The notes below the pieces were generated by a model that ran no database searches, was not told the DNA's origin, and worked only from the letters and a program-made list of their open reading frames with translations. The translations under genes were made by a program, and so were the position numbers. A DNA stretch of 64,000 bases, taken from the NCBI RefSeq assembly GCF_010501095.1, contig NZ_QVMP01000015.1, positions 20,635-84,634 of the forward strand. The letters run 5' to 3'. The DNA comes from Dysgonomonas sp. 520 (GTDB lineage: Bacteria > Bacteroidota > Bacteroidia > Bacteroidales > Dysgonomonadaceae). Positions 36,186-45,733 of the stretch are shown one piece after another; within the stretch, counting starts at the first letter, position 1; every line of letters starts with the position of its first letter.

Positions 36186-36980
36186 ATGAAACAATATCAA
36201 GAACTTCTTAAAATTGTATTGGCCGAAGGAGTAAAAAAAGAGGATAGAACAGGGACAGGAACAATAAGTATTTTCGGACATCAAAGCCGTTATAATATGG
36301 CAGAAGGGTTTCCCGTATTGACGACAAAAAAGCTCCATTTGAAGTCAATTATACACGAATTATTGTGGTTTTTGGCAGGGGATACGAATGTTAAATACTT
36401 GCAAGACAACGGAGTACGTATTTGGAACGAATGGGCCGACGAAAATGGTGATCTTGGACATATATACGGCTATCAGTGGCGTTCGTGGCCCGACTATAAT
36501 GGAGGGCATATAGACCAAATTACGCAAGTTGTTAATTCTATAAAAAAAAATCCGGATTCACGACGAATTATTGTTAATTCGTGGAATGTTGCCGATATTC
36601 CGAATATGAACCTGCCTCCGTGTCATGCTTTTTTTCAGTTTTACGTTGCCGATGGAAAATTAAGCCTGCAATTGTATCAACGAAGTGCCGATATATTTCT
36701 GGGCGTTCCGTTCAACATAGCATCTTATGCCTTACTCTTGAAAATGATGGCACAGGTAACCGGACTTCAGGAAGGTGATTTTGTGCATACCCTGGGTGAT
36801 GCCCACATCTACCTGAATCATTTGGAGCAGGTTGATCTGCAATTGTCGCGCGAACCACGGCCATTGCCTCGGATGAAAATAAATCCGGATGTGAAAAATA
36901 TATTCGATTTCAAATACGAAGATTTTGAATTGGAGGGTTACGACCCCCATCCGCACATAAAAGGCGTGGTGGCCGTATAA
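36186..36980 (+). CDS. thyA: Thymidylate synthase
   Basis: 264 residues, the usual ThyA length. It converts dUMP to dTMP using methylene-tetrahydrofolate. The catalytic Cys146 is in [24 protein letters not shown], the Arg pair in [11 protein letters not shown] and [11 protein letters not shown] are all present. It is not adjacent to folA, which lies at the left window edge. Confidence 0.97.
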   Translation: MKQYQELLKIVLAEGVKKEDRTGTGTISIFGHQSRYNMAEGFPVLTTKKLHLKSIIHELLWFLAGDTNVKYLQDNGVRIWNEWADENGDLGHIYGYQWRSWPDYNGGHIDQITQVVNSIKKNPDSRRIIVNSWNVADIPNMNLPPCHAFFQFYVADGKLSLQLYQRSADIFLGVPFNIASYALLLKMMAQVTGLQEGDFVHTLGDAHIYLNHLEQVDLQLSREPRPLPRMKINPDVKNIFDFKYEDFELEGYDPHPHIKGVVAV

Positions 36981-37042
36981 GTTTGTTGGAGATTTTTTAT
37001 TAGATTTGTTTTTGAAAATAAATCGTGTATAAATTATTTGTT

Positions 37043-38128
37043 ATGAAAAATATTTTCGGATTATTATTCCTGTTTCTGTCCGCACAAGCAATACAAGGTC
37101 AAAATACAGTGAAGCTGAATGCTGTGAAGGCAAACAATTATGGGGTTGCCTATACCCTGCCAAAAACAGCTATAAAAATTACGGCTGACGTAACGAAAAC
37201 CATAAGAAAAACGGGCGAATATTATCAATATGCCGACAGGTATCTGAACATTTCCAACCCCATAACAAAAGATGAGGTTATTTATAGCATAGACAATATC
37301 ACCTTCGAAACCTATGGCATACCCGACAGAAATGAGTCGTATCTGGTCGAATTCAAGTCGAATTGGGTTGCCCCTTATGTAACATTGACGGAAGACGGAC
37401 TTATTTGCGCCATCAATGCAGATGCTGAGTTTTCGCCCGAAAAAGAAAATCCGTTAGCTACGGTAACCAAAAACAATATCGACAATCCGAAGTCTTACTT
37501 CACCGAAGAAATGCTGCGATCGGGTTCTACCGGTAAACAGATAGAACTGATAGCAAAGCAAATTTACTTGTTGCGTGAAACCCGTACAAACATTCTCACA
37601 GGAGAAGCAGACAACATGCCTCCCGATGGAAATGCCTACAAAATAGTGATGGAACAAATTGACCGTCAGGAAAAAGCATTGACGTCCTTGTTTTCGGGAA
37701 CGGAAGAAGTGGAAAGCATCACCCGTAGAGAGTTTACTGTAATTCCTGACGAGGAAGACATCAACCGACAAGTGGTTTTTCGCTTTTCGTCGAAGTTAGG
37801 CATTGTGGAGGCAAACAATCTGGCCGGAGCACCTGTTTATCTGAGTTTGATAAACAAAGAACCTCGTGAAGAACTGTTTCTTTCGGATAAGGAGCAAAAA
37901 GCCTTGGAGAAAAAATATTCCAATGGTTTGATATACAACATTCCGGCTAAAGCAAACCTGAAAATAGAGTACGGCAACAAAGCTGTTGTGAATAATATGA
38001 TTGATGTTGTTCAATACGGCTCGAAGGAAGTATTTACGCCTAAAGAATTGGAATTCAAGAAAGATAAATCCTTGCAGGTTATTTTTTATCCTGATTTGGG
38101 TGCAATAAAGAAAACAAACGGACAATAA
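37043..38128 (+). CDS. DUF4831 family exported protein
   Basis: 361 residues from the ATG at 37043 (an in-frame start lies 18 bases upstream). Signal peptide MKNIFGLLFLFLSAQAIQG, then the DUF4831 pattern: VAYTLPKTAIKITADVTKT, RLLRETRTNI-like YLLRETRTNILTGEADNMP, and the C-terminal PDLGAIKKT. No biochemical function is known. The CYTH gene begins 3 bp after its stop, so the two are probably one transcript. Confidence 0.8.
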   Translation: MKNIFGLLFLFLSAQAIQGQNTVKLNAVKANNYGVAYTLPKTAIKITADVTKTIRKTGEYYQYADRYLNISNPITKDEVIYSIDNITFETYGIPDRNESYLVEFKSNWVAPYVTLTEDGLICAINADAEFSPEKENPLATVTKNNIDNPKSYFTEEMLRSGSTGKQIELIAKQIYLLRETRTNILTGEADNMPPDGNAYKIVMEQIDRQEKALTSLFSGTEEVESITRREFTVIPDEEDINRQVVFRFSSKLGIVEANNLAGAPVYLSLINKEPREELFLSDKEQKALEKKYSNGLIYNIPAKANLKIEYGNKAVVNNMIDVVQYGSKEVFTPKELEFKKDKSLQVIFYPDLGAIKKTNGQ

Positions 38129-38131
38129 GAA

Positions 38132-38614
38132 ATGCCCCTCGAAATAGAACGTAAATTCCTTGTCTGTGGCGATTTTAAATCTCAATCGACAAAAAAAGAA
38201 CGGATAACGCAAGGCTACTTGTCGTCCGACCCCGAATGTACGGTCAGGGTACGTGTCAAAGGCGATAAGGCTTTTTTCACCATAAAGGGAAAGAGTGACG
38301 AAAAAGGATTGGTTCGTACCGAATGGGAAAAGGAAATCAGCACCGACGATGCGGAAAAGCTTTTCACATTGTGCAACGGCAAAGTGCTCGATAAAATCCG
38401 CTACTATGTTCCTGTAAACAATAAAATGTTTGAAGTGGATGAATTTCTCGGTGAAAACGAAGGACTGATAGTTGCGGAAATAGAACTTGACTCGGTAGAT
38501 GAAGATTTTGAAAAGCCAGCATGGTTGGGACAGGAAGTGACAGGCGACATACGGTTCTACAACTCGCAACTGGTAACACATCCTTATAGCAAGTGGCAAA
38601 TGCGGAATGATTGA
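38132..38614 (+). CDS. CYTH-domain protein (triphosphate tunnel phosphatase/cyclase-like)
   Basis: 160 residues. The N-terminal EIERKF (ExExK) motif and the alternating charged strands (VRVRVKGDKAFFTIKGK, EWEKEIS, FEVDEFLGENEG, VAEIELDS) define the CYTH tunnel fold. Related small proteins hydrolyse inorganic triphosphate or act as adenylate cyclases; short bacterial members without a CHAD domain are usually triphosphatases. It overlaps the start of the next gene by 8 bp. Confidence 0.88.
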   Translation: MPLEIERKFLVCGDFKSQSTKKERITQGYLSSDPECTVRVRVKGDKAFFTIKGKSDEKGLVRTEWEKEISTDDAEKLFTLCNGKVLDKIRYYVPVNNKMFEVDEFLGENEGLIVAEIELDSVDEDFEKPAWLGQEVTGDIRFYNSQLVTHPYSKWQMRND

Positions 38615-40091
38615 TATAAAAGTAAAAATACACGACAAGTTCTCGTTCGAGTTCAAAACCTCTTTCATTGCTACCCGCAAATCGAAAATGAGCGACACCA
38701 ACGAGTTCAGTATCAACATGTGGATGTTTGTGCCGAACAGTCTCGATATCAACCGTTCAACTTACTCGAAAGACCAGTTTTACAGAGATACGAAATCGAA
38801 TGTCCGTCTCATTACGCCGGTCTATTCACTAAAGGATATATACAACGGCGATCAATGCCCGCTTTCTCGTCTTAGGGCGAGTATCGAAGAATTGAAAGCC
38901 AACCCGGAAGATCAAAACAGTTCTGCCAACTATGCCTATCAGGTCAGGATGTTTTCGTCCATATTTAAAAGTGCATCACGAGACAGGGCATACTTCATCA
39001 CAGACCGGGAAAATGATGATGAAATTGCGGAACTTATTGCGGAATATATTTCCGAAATTTCGGATATTTTACTCCATTATCGGAAACTTTCGGAAATAAT
39101 GGACGAAAAAATGACAAAAGATAATCTCCAATATTTTTCGTTCGGAGACGACTTCATCGGCAACATTGCCGAGCAGAATGCCTATCGCATAATGAGGCGG
39201 TTGTCAGGTCGTCCGGTGTATGAGTCGATAAAGAATCAACTGCTTGAGTTGGTGAAAAAAGAAGATTCTTACAAAAACAAAAAGGGTTATTCCCAGTTAG
39301 ACCCTAAAGATCCGACAAACAACTATCTGGTGGTGATGCGTCGGGGTATCCTCAAAAAATTCATCGAGAGCGACCTTTATCTGAACACAAAAAGCCTGAA
39401 AGACGGTGCGCTTGCTCAACAATTCTACTATGGCATAGCAGCAGGAGTATCAATGGTTTTTGCAACTGTTGTGGCGTTTACAGCTCAACAGCGATACGGA
39501 AATTTTACTGTACCGTTGTTTTTTGCGTTGGTTGTCAGTTATATTTTCAAGGATCGAATTAAAGACCTTATGCGGTATTATTTCAGTACGCAATTGGGCA
39601 AAAAATATTTCGACAACAAACGAGAACTGGAAATACAAAAACAAAAAATAGGCTGGTCGAAAGAGGCGTTCGATTTTGTTTCGGAAGAAAAAATTCCCGA
39701 AAAGGTGATGAATATCAGGAAACGGAGTCCGCTTGTAGAAGCCGAAAGTAAAATCTACAACGAGCAGATTATACTATACAAGAAGCTCGTTCAACTATCA
39801 TCTACCCACATATCTCAATATAAAGGTTATAGGTTTGTCGGCATAAACGACATTACCCGATTCAACCTTACCAATTTCATACAAAAGATGGACAATCCCT
39901 TTGTTCCGCTTTGTATGCCCGACGAAAAGAACGGCTATATACTTTCTCCCAGCGAAAAAGTATATGCCTTGCACATCGTATTGAGATGTCAGGGACATTC
40001 AAAACTATATTACCGCAAATTCCGTCTTCTTTTCAACCGTGAGGGAATAAAAGATATAACGGAAATAAATAGTACTCCCGACCTCAGTTGA
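38607..40091 (+). CDS. Conserved hypothetical protein with two TM helices
   Basis: 494 residues. No family is recognised. About residues 1-280 are soluble and mixed alpha/beta; two hydrophobic segments follow (about 275-315: GIAAGVSMVFATVVAFTA and YGNFTVPLFFALVVSYIF), then a helical charged stretch and a beta-rich C-terminus. There is no signal peptide. The start codon lies inside the end of the CYTH gene, so translation is probably coupled and a shared task with CYTH is plausible. Confidence 0.7.
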   Translation: MIDIKVKIHDKFSFEFKTSFIATRKSKMSDTNEFSINMWMFVPNSLDINRSTYSKDQFYRDTKSNVRLITPVYSLKDIYNGDQCPLSRLRASIEELKANPEDQNSSANYAYQVRMFSSIFKSASRDRAYFITDRENDDEIAELIAEYISEISDILLHYRKLSEIMDEKMTKDNLQYFSFGDDFIGNIAEQNAYRIMRRLSGRPVYESIKNQLLELVKKEDSYKNKKGYSQLDPKDPTNNYLVVMRRGILKKFIESDLYLNTKSLKDGALAQQFYYGIAAGVSMVFATVVAFTAQQRYGNFTVPLFFALVVSYIFKDRIKDLMRYYFSTQLGKKYFDNKRELEIQKQKIGWSKEAFDFVSEEKIPEKVMNIRKRSPLVEAESKIYNEQIILYKKLVQLSSTHISQYKGYRFVGINDITRFNLTNFIQKMDNPFVPLCMPDEKNGYILSPSEKVYALHIVLRCQGHSKLYYRKFRLLFNREGIKDITEINSTPDLS

Positions 40092-40193
40092 CAGGGATAA
40101 TCTTATTGCATATCGTCAAAAGCATTTGCTTGTAGGGAAGGTTTTTAATCTGCCCGAAAGTAAAGGCGTGTATCAAGAGTAAATCTCAGTGTC

Positions 40194-40290
40194 TTTTTGT
40201 CATCCTGAACAGAGTGAAGGATCTGTTTTATAGAGCTTAGATTCTTTGTTGCACTCAGAAACAACGTTCGAGGAGCGAAGGCAACTCAAA
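40194..40290 (+). repeat. REP-like palindromic intergenic repeat
   Basis: Same layout as 16888-17040: GTCATCCTGAACAGAGTGAA, TTGCACTCAGAA, ACAACGTTCGAGGAGCGAAG and a closing ACTCAA. Confidence 0.75.
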
Positions 40291-40479
40291 AGGGATGCGA
40301 GGGATTTTAATTCTGCGCAGTGTACTATGAAAATAAAAGAACAAATATGAATATACAAAGCCAGAAAGCCTGAGCGACTACGTATCTGACAAATTGACAC
40401 AAAAAACACCTTGGCAAATAATTTGAATATTTGTAGTTGAACGAAAAAGATAAGATAATTGTTTAAAATAAAAGATAAA

Positions 40480-40666
40480 ACCCGTAGTGTATTTAAGACT
40501 TTGATATTAACTCATTCATTATAAGGTTTATATCCGTTTTATCATTTTGAACGAAGTGAAAAATCTGTGTATTTAAATCCAGATCCTTCGTTTTACTCAG
40601 GATGACAATGTAAATATATATTATGTTTCTGTTAGTTATCTTCCATTTTCTAAATGCACTACGGAT
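40480..40666. mobile_element. 187-bp MITE-like element, copy 2, directly in front of clpB
   Basis: Ends ACCCGTAGTGTATTTA and TAAATGCACTACGGAT are inverted repeats. The internal palindrome GAACGAAGTGAAAAATCTG / CAGATCCTTCGTTTTACTCA matches copy 1. The same 187-bp length and full-length similarity to 23399-23585 argue for a mobile unit rather than chance. Confidence 0.8.
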
Positions 40667-40683
40667 AATAAAAGTATAAATAT

Positions 40684-43269
40684 ATGAATTTCAATAATTT
40701 TACTATTAAATCGCAAGAAGCCGTACAAAAGGCTGTTGAGGTGGTAAAGGAACAAAATCAGCAATCGATAGAGCCTTCTCACTTATTGATGGGGGTGATA
40801 TTGACCGGTGAAAATGTAGTGAACTTTCTTTTCCAGAAATTAGGGATAAACTTGTCTCATCTGACATCAATACTTACGAGGGATATAGAATCGTACCCGA
40901 AAGTTTCGGGAGGCGAACCCTATCTGAGCAGGGAAAGTAATTCAACGTTGGAAAAGGCTGTCGATATTTCGAAAAAGATGGGCGATCAATATGTTTCTAT
41001 CGAACATTTGATATTAGCAATACTTTCCGTAAAAAGTCCGGCTTCGCAAATGTTGAAGGATGTCGGTGTTTCGGAAAAGGAACTGGAAGCAGCAATCAAT
41101 GAACTGCGAAAAGGAAGCCGGGTAGATAGCCAATCGGCGGAAGATACATACCAATCGCTCGAAAAATTTGCTATCAACCTTACTCAGCGTGCAAGAGACG
41201 GAAAACTTGATCCGGTGATCGGTAGGGACGAGGAAATACGCCGTGTTCTTCAAATCCTGAGCCGGCGCACAAAGAATAATCCTATATTGATAGGAGAACC
41301 GGGGACAGGAAAAACAGCTATCGCAGAAGGATTGGCTTACCGTATTGTTCGTGGAGATGTGCCTGAGAATCTTAAAAGTAAGCAGATCTATTCGTTAGAT
41401 ATGGGTGCTTTGGTAGCAGGTGCTAAATATAAAGGTGAATTTGAAGAACGTCTGAAATCGGTTGTTAATGAGGTTACTAAGTCGGAAGGTGAAATAATTC
41501 TTTTCATCGACGAAATACATACTTTGGTGGGAGCTGGCAAGAGCGAGGGGGCGATGGATGCCGCCAATATATTGAAACCTGCTTTGGCTCGTGGAGAACT
41601 TCGATCTATCGGGGCAACAACATTGGATGAGTATCAAAAATATTTTGAAAAAGACAAAGCCTTGGAGCGTCGTTTCCAGATTGTTATGGTAGACGAACCC
41701 AGCGAAATGGATGCTATTTCCATTCTCCGGGGATTGAAAGAAAAATATGAGAATCACCACAAAGTGCGCATCATGGACGAGGCTATTATTGCAGCCGTTC
41801 AACTTTCGAGCCGTTATATAACCGACCGATTTTTGCCCGATAAAGCTATCGACCTGATGGATGAAGCTGCGGCAAAACTTCGTATGGAGGTGGATTCCGT
41901 ACCCGAAGAATTGGACGAAAAAAGCCGTCGTATCAAGCAATTGGAAATTGAGCGTGAGGCTATTAAACGTGAAAATGACAAAGATAAAGAAGATAGGCTG
42001 GCAAAAGAGATCAGCGACCTGAAAGAAGAAGAAAAAGAGCTGAAAGCCAAATGGCAATCGGAAAAAGAGGTTATTAATAAGATACAGCAAAATAAGGTTG
42101 AAATAGAAGACGCCAAATTTCAGGCCGACAGGGCAGAGCGTGAGGGAGATTACGGAAAAGTTGCCGAGTTGCGTTATGGCAAGATAAAGGAACTGGAAAG
42201 TGGTATCGAGCAGCTTCAACAGCAGTTGCAGGAAATGCAGGGCGCAATGGCAATGATAAAAGAGGAAGTGGATGCAACCGATATTGCCGATGTGGTTTCC
42301 CGTTGGACAGGTATTCCCGTTAGCAAGATGCTTCAAAGCGAAAAGGATAAGTTGCTTAATCTCGAAACAGAATTGCACAGGCGTGTGGTTGGTCAGGATG
42401 AAGCTATTTCGGCCATATCGAACGCTATACGCCGTAGCCGTGCCGGTTTGCAAGACCCGAAGCGACCTATCGGATCGTTCATATTTCTGGGTACTACCGG
42501 AGTAGGTAAAACTGAGTTGGCAAAGGCTCTTGCCGAGTTTCTGTTCGACGATGAAAATATGATGACCCGTATCGACATGAGTGAATATCAGGAAAAATTC
42601 AGTGCAACCCGTTTAATCGGGGCACCTCCGGGATATGTTGGTTACGACGAAGGTGGTCAGTTGACGGAAGCCATCAGGCGGAAACCATATTCCGTAGTGC
42701 TTTTCGATGAAATTGAAAAGGCTCACCCTGATGTTTTCAATATACTTTTACAGGTGCTTGACGATGGTCGTCTGACCGATAATAAAGGTCGTGTTGTGAA
42801 TTTCAAAAATACGATCATCATCATGACATCGAATATGGGGTCTTCGCTCATTCGTGAAAATTTTGCACTGATGACAAAAGACAATCACGAAGAAGTGGTT
42901 GAAAAAACGAAGAGTGAAGTTTTGAATATGTTGAAATCAACCATCCGTCCCGAGTTCTTGAACCGTATTGACGAGATAATAATGTTCGAGCCGTTGAATC
43001 AGAGCGAAATAGCTCAGGTGGTTCGTATCCAGTTGAACGGAGTTGTTAAAACTCTGGAAGGAAACGGTGTAAGGCTTGAATTTACGGATGCGGCAGTCGA
43101 CTGGATAGCCGAGTTAGGGTATGATCCTGAGTTTGGAGCTCGTCCGGTGAAACGTGTCATCCAGCGTCAGGTGTTGGACACACTATCGAAGAAATTGCTC
43201 GCAGGAGCAGTAGACCGTTCGTCGTTGATAGTTATAGATGTGAAAGACAATGAACTGGTATTTAATTGA
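40684..43269 (+). CDS. clpB: ATP-dependent chaperone ClpB
   Basis: 861 residues: Clp N-domain repeats (1-150), AAA-1 with Walker [16 protein letters not shown] and Walker [15 protein letters not shown], a middle coiled-coil domain (about 400-530), AAA-2 with [16 protein letters not shown] and [14 protein letters not shown], and the small C-terminal domain. It lacks a ClpP-binding IGF loop, as expected of ClpB, which dissolves protein aggregates with DnaK. The MITE-like element ends 17 bp upstream of the ATG and may have displaced or altered the native leader. Confidence 0.97.
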   Translation: MNFNNFTIKSQEAVQKAVEVVKEQNQQSIEPSHLLMGVILTGENVVNFLFQKLGINLSHLTSILTRDIESYPKVSGGEPYLSRESNSTLEKAVDISKKMGDQYVSIEHLILAILSVKSPASQMLKDVGVSEKELEAAINELRKGSRVDSQSAEDTYQSLEKFAINLTQRARDGKLDPVIGRDEEIRRVLQILSRRTKNNPILIGEPGTGKTAIAEGLAYRIVRGDVPENLKSKQIYSLDMGALVAGAKYKGEFEERLKSVVNEVTKSEGEIILFIDEIHTLVGAGKSEGAMDAANILKPALARGELRSIGATTLDEYQKYFEKDKALERRFQIVMVDEPSEMDAISILRGLKEKYENHHKVRIMDEAIIAAVQLSSRYITDRFLPDKAIDLMDEAAAKLRMEVDSVPEELDEKSRRIKQLEIEREAIKRENDKDKEDRLAKEISDLKEEEKELKAKWQSEKEVINKIQQNKVEIEDAKFQADRAEREGDYGKVAELRYGKIKELESGIEQLQQQLQEMQGAMAMIKEEVDATDIADVVSRWTGIPVSKMLQSEKDKLLNLETELHRRVVGQDEAISAISNAIRRSRAGLQDPKRPIGSFIFLGTTGVGKTELAKALAEFLFDDENMMTRIDMSEYQEKFSATRLIGAPPGYVGYDEGGQLTEAIRRKPYSVVLFDEIEKAHPDVFNILLQVLDDGRLTDNKGRVVNFKNTIIIMTSNMGSSLIRENFALMTKDNHEEVVEKTKSEVLNMLKSTIRPEFLNRIDEIIMFEPLNQSEIAQVVRIQLNGVVKTLEGNGVRLEFTDAAVDWIAELGYDPEFGARPVKRVIQRQVLDTLSKKLLAGAVDRSSLIVIDVKDNELVFN

Positions 43270-43282
43270 TACCTAAAAAAAT

Positions 43283-43323
43283 AAGAAGTCCTATAATTCA
43301 ACGAATTATAGGACTTCTTTTAT
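43283..43323 (+). terminator. clpB terminator
   Basis: A perfect 17-bp stem (43283-43299 with 43303-43319) with a 3-base loop, followed by TTTTATTCTT. It marks the end of the chromosomal gene before the integrated element. Confidence 0.9.
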
Positions 43324-43527
43324 TCTTCATATTGGCTTTGCGGAAGCGGGGGGATGTCTTTTTTTTAGTTTCTTCAATGATTATCAGTATTCTAATCAAT
43401 CTTAAGGTTGGCTATGAATTATATATGTTGCAGATTATAATAATAATCAACTTATAAATAACGCTTGAAATATTAATTATACATTATTCACAAAGGCTAT
43501 ATGTCAAACAATTAAAAACATATAGTT
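43324..43527. other. Junction interval between clpB and the integrase; likely contains attL
   Basis: About 204 bp of AT-rich sequence with no gene. The left phage end should fall here if the integrase is the first phage gene, but no duplicated core can be recognised without the right end. Confidence 0.4.
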
Positions 43528-44718
43528 ATGAATTTCAATGTTTATTTTGATGTAAGAGTTTCAAAAACAACCAAAGCAGGTGTTGCACCATTAGAAGTAC
43601 AACTAAACGTAAATCAGGTAAGAACCAAAATTCAATTATCAAGAAAGGTAAAACCAGAACTATGGAATAAGAAATTCCAAATGGTGGAGGGTGATGATGT
43701 AGAAACTAAGGATATTAATGCATTCATAGAACTAACCAGAACAAAACTTTATGAGTGCCAAACAAAATTAATGGCTCGTAACATCCCTGTTACTGCTGAA
43801 ACAATTAAAGACCTATATACAGGAAAGATTAAGGATAAGTCAACATCATTGGTAACGTTATATCAAGAACATAATGATGAATATGCAGAGATGTATAAGA
43901 CAGGGGCAATAACCTATACCACCTATCAAAAGCACACCACCACTCTAAAACACCTTCAATCATTTCTAAGAGAAAAATATGATAGGGATGATATTCAGAT
44001 GAATGAAATAACCAAAACCATTATTGAAAGTTTTTGGAATTACATTAGAACTACATTGAAGATTCAGAATAATACTTCTGTTAACTATATGAAGAATCTA
44101 AGGAAGATATGTTTAAGGGCATTGAATGATGGTGTTATTGATAGAAATCCTTTTGCTGCTATCAAGCTACACATTGAACCTGTTGATGTTGATTTCTTGG
44201 TTATGGATGAAATAAAAACCATCTACAATAAAGATTGTCATTGTGAGAGATTAAACCAAATCAAGGATATATTTATTTTTTCTTGCTTCACTGGTTTGGC
44301 ATATATTGATTGTGCTGAATTAAAGGCAGAAGAACACATCAAGACTGATAACAATGGTAATTTGTGGATAATGAAGAAAAGGGAAAAGACAGGTATTATG
44401 TCTAATATTCCATTATTGCCAATAGCAATTGAGATATTGGAAAAATATGATTACAAATTACCAATTATATCAAACACAAAAACTAATGCTTACTTGAAGG
44501 AAATCGCTGCTATATGTGGTATTAAGAAGAATCTGCATTTTCATTGTGCCAGACATTCGTTTGCCACAAGTGTCACTCTCAATAATAATATTGCCTTAAC
44601 TTCTGTATCTAAAATGATGGGACACACCAACACCAAGATAACACAACGCTATGCAAAAGTATTAGAAAGTACATTGATGAACGAAATGAATAATGTAGCA
44701 AATTTGATAAAAATGTAG
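43528..44718 (+). CDS. Phage integrase (tyrosine recombinase)
   Basis: 396 residues: N-terminal arm-binding domain (FNVYFDVRVSKTTKAGVAPL), SAM-like core-binding domain, and a catalytic domain with HFHCARHSFATSV (about residue 336), the second His in MGHTNTKITQRYAK, and the Tyr (about 374). The first catalytic Arg position reads FTGLAYIDC, with Ala where most integrases have Arg; some Bacteroides conjugative-transposon integrases (IntDOT type) share this. It is the first gene of the phage region and AT-rich like the rest. Confidence 0.88.
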   Translation: MNFNVYFDVRVSKTTKAGVAPLEVQLNVNQVRTKIQLSRKVKPELWNKKFQMVEGDDVETKDINAFIELTRTKLYECQTKLMARNIPVTAETIKDLYTGKIKDKSTSLVTLYQEHNDEYAEMYKTGAITYTTYQKHTTTLKHLQSFLREKYDRDDIQMNEITKTIIESFWNYIRTTLKIQNNTSVNYMKNLRKICLRALNDGVIDRNPFAAIKLHIEPVDVDFLVMDEIKTIYNKDCHCERLNQIKDIFIFSCFTGLAYIDCAELKAEEHIKTDNNGNLWIMKKREKTGIMSNIPLLPIAIEILEKYDYKLPIISNTKTNAYLKEIAAICGIKKNLHFHCARHSFATSVTLNNNIALTSVSKMMGHTNTKITQRYAKVLESTLMNEMNNVANLIKM

Positions 44719-44772
44719 TAAGGTAGAGAGAATCCTTTGAAACACCATTACACTTTACTTGTAAAAAATGGG

Positions 44773-44928
44773 ACTCGATCTTACAGACACTCAAAATAAG
44801 CTTCAGTTAATCTGACAACATTTTTCTCTTTCAAACGCCCTCTAAGGGCTTTTTGGGAGGGGATTTGAAAGAAAAAAATGTATTTTGAGGTTGAATTTCA
44901 TCTGACAGTAGAAATTGTATGATCGAGT
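44773..44928. repeat. Nested palindrome after the integrase
   Basis: Three inverted repeats nest around 44850: ACTCGATC/GATCGAGT (44773-44780, 44921-44928), an 18-bp arm with one mismatch (44818-44835, 44864-44881), and inside a short GCCCT-cta-AGGGC stem. TCTGACA occurs as a direct repeat at 44811 and 44901. Confidence 0.65.
44837..44854 (+). terminator. Terminator between integrase and the convergent membrane-protein gene
   Basis: GCCCT pairs with AGGGC over a CTA loop, followed by T5 (44850-44854). It lies in the centre of the larger palindrome. Confidence 0.55.
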
Positions 44929-44968
44929 ATCAACTTTAGCACTTTACTTCTTTAATGGTGTTTCTTGT

Positions 44969-45661
44969 TCATTCATAACCATAAATATCTTTCCTAAATT
45001 CTCCACCAATTTTAGATATCTCTTGATTAATAATTTCTTCATCTGTTTTGGAGGGGGAACTATATCTGTTTTTTAGTTCTTCCTTATCTATGTCTCCTTT
45101 GATAAGTTCTATTTCATTATCAATTGCTCTATGAAGATGGTATAAGCTTACACAAGTACCTTGAAAACAACGATACCATTTCTCATTGTTAACATCTTCT
45201 TTCATAAATTCGAAAGTTCTTTCAAAGTTGTTATCATAAGAGCTAATTACATTAAGTATATGTTCTAAAGAGGTAGAAGATAAAGTTCTTAAAACTAATT
45301 CATTATTTAATACATTACTAGTGAAGGTTATTTTTCTTACAGGAGCATAAAAATTTATACTATTCGCCCTATGTTCTAAATCCATATTAGGAGAAACCAT
45401 TGCAGCTCTTGATAAATATAGCGTTCTTTGAATCTCTAATTTAGAAACTTCTAGTAATTTAATAACATCCTCCTTTTCCTTATCTTTTTCGCTTAACCCT
45501 GTTAAGAATATAGCAAAAAATAAACCTGAAAATGAAATAAAAAAAGTGAATACCAATGATAATATATCATTTTTGTTATAACCATCTCTAACTTTTCTAA
45601 ATATTAAAGAGATGAATGGTATAATAGCTGCAATAATCGCTACAAGAAGATATTTCAACAT
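44969..45661 (-). CDS. Two-TM membrane protein of the phage, opposite to the virion genes
   Basis: 230 residues from the ATG at 45661 (an in-frame GTG lies 6 bases upstream). Two N-terminal transmembrane helices (KYLLVAIIAAIIPFISLIF and ILSLVFTFFISFSGLFFAIF) are followed by about 165 cytoplasmic, mainly helical residues. No family is recognised. It is the only leftward gene seen in the phage part and is placed beside the integrase, so it may be expressed in the lysogen; superinfection exclusion is one possibility, by position and topology only. Confidence 0.65.
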   Translation of the reverse strand: MLKYLLVAIIAAIIPFISLIFRKVRDGYNKNDILSLVFTFFISFSGLFFAIFLTGLSEKDKEKEDVIKLLEVSKLEIQRTLYLSRAAMVSPNMDLEHRANSINFYAPVRKITFTSNVLNNELVLRTLSSTSLEHILNVISSYDNNFERTFEFMKEDVNNEKWYRCFQGTCVSLYHLHRAIDNEIELIKGDIDKEELKNRYSSPSKTDEEIINQEISKIGGEFRKDIYGYE

Positions 45662-45708
45662 AATCACAAATTTTTAATTAATACTTATACTGCACAAAGA
45701 AAGTTAAA

Positions 45709-45724
45709 ATATCAATATCACAAA
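45709..45724 (+). promoter_or_regulatory. Phage punctuation motif, copy 1
   Basis: ATATCAATA-TCA-CAAA. The core ends 16 bp before the ATG at 45734. TCAATATC (45712-45719) and GATATTGA (45755-45762) form an 8-bp inverted pair around the start. Confidence 0.7.
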
Positions 45725-45733
45725 TGATTATCT

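Larger units (their letters stand above)
40092..40683. other. 592-bp repeat-filled interval upstream of clpB
   Basis: Contains a REP-like repeat (40194-40290), a near -7 sequence AATATTTG (40426-40433), and a MITE-like element (40480-40666) ending 17 bp before the clpB ATG. No gene is seen. Confidence 0.65.

Noticed and set aside
37796..38752. 318-residue minus-strand frame over DUF4831 and CYTH
   Set aside because: It crosses three well-supported plus-strand genes and has no recognisable domain.
41395..42453. 352-residue minus-strand frame within clpB
   Set aside because: It is antisense to a highly conserved gene; its Phe/Leu-rich composition reflects the complement of Lys/Glu codons.
43266..43457. 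63-residue frame after clpB
   Set aside because: It begins inside the clpB terminator hairpin and contains low-complexity hydrophobic residues only.
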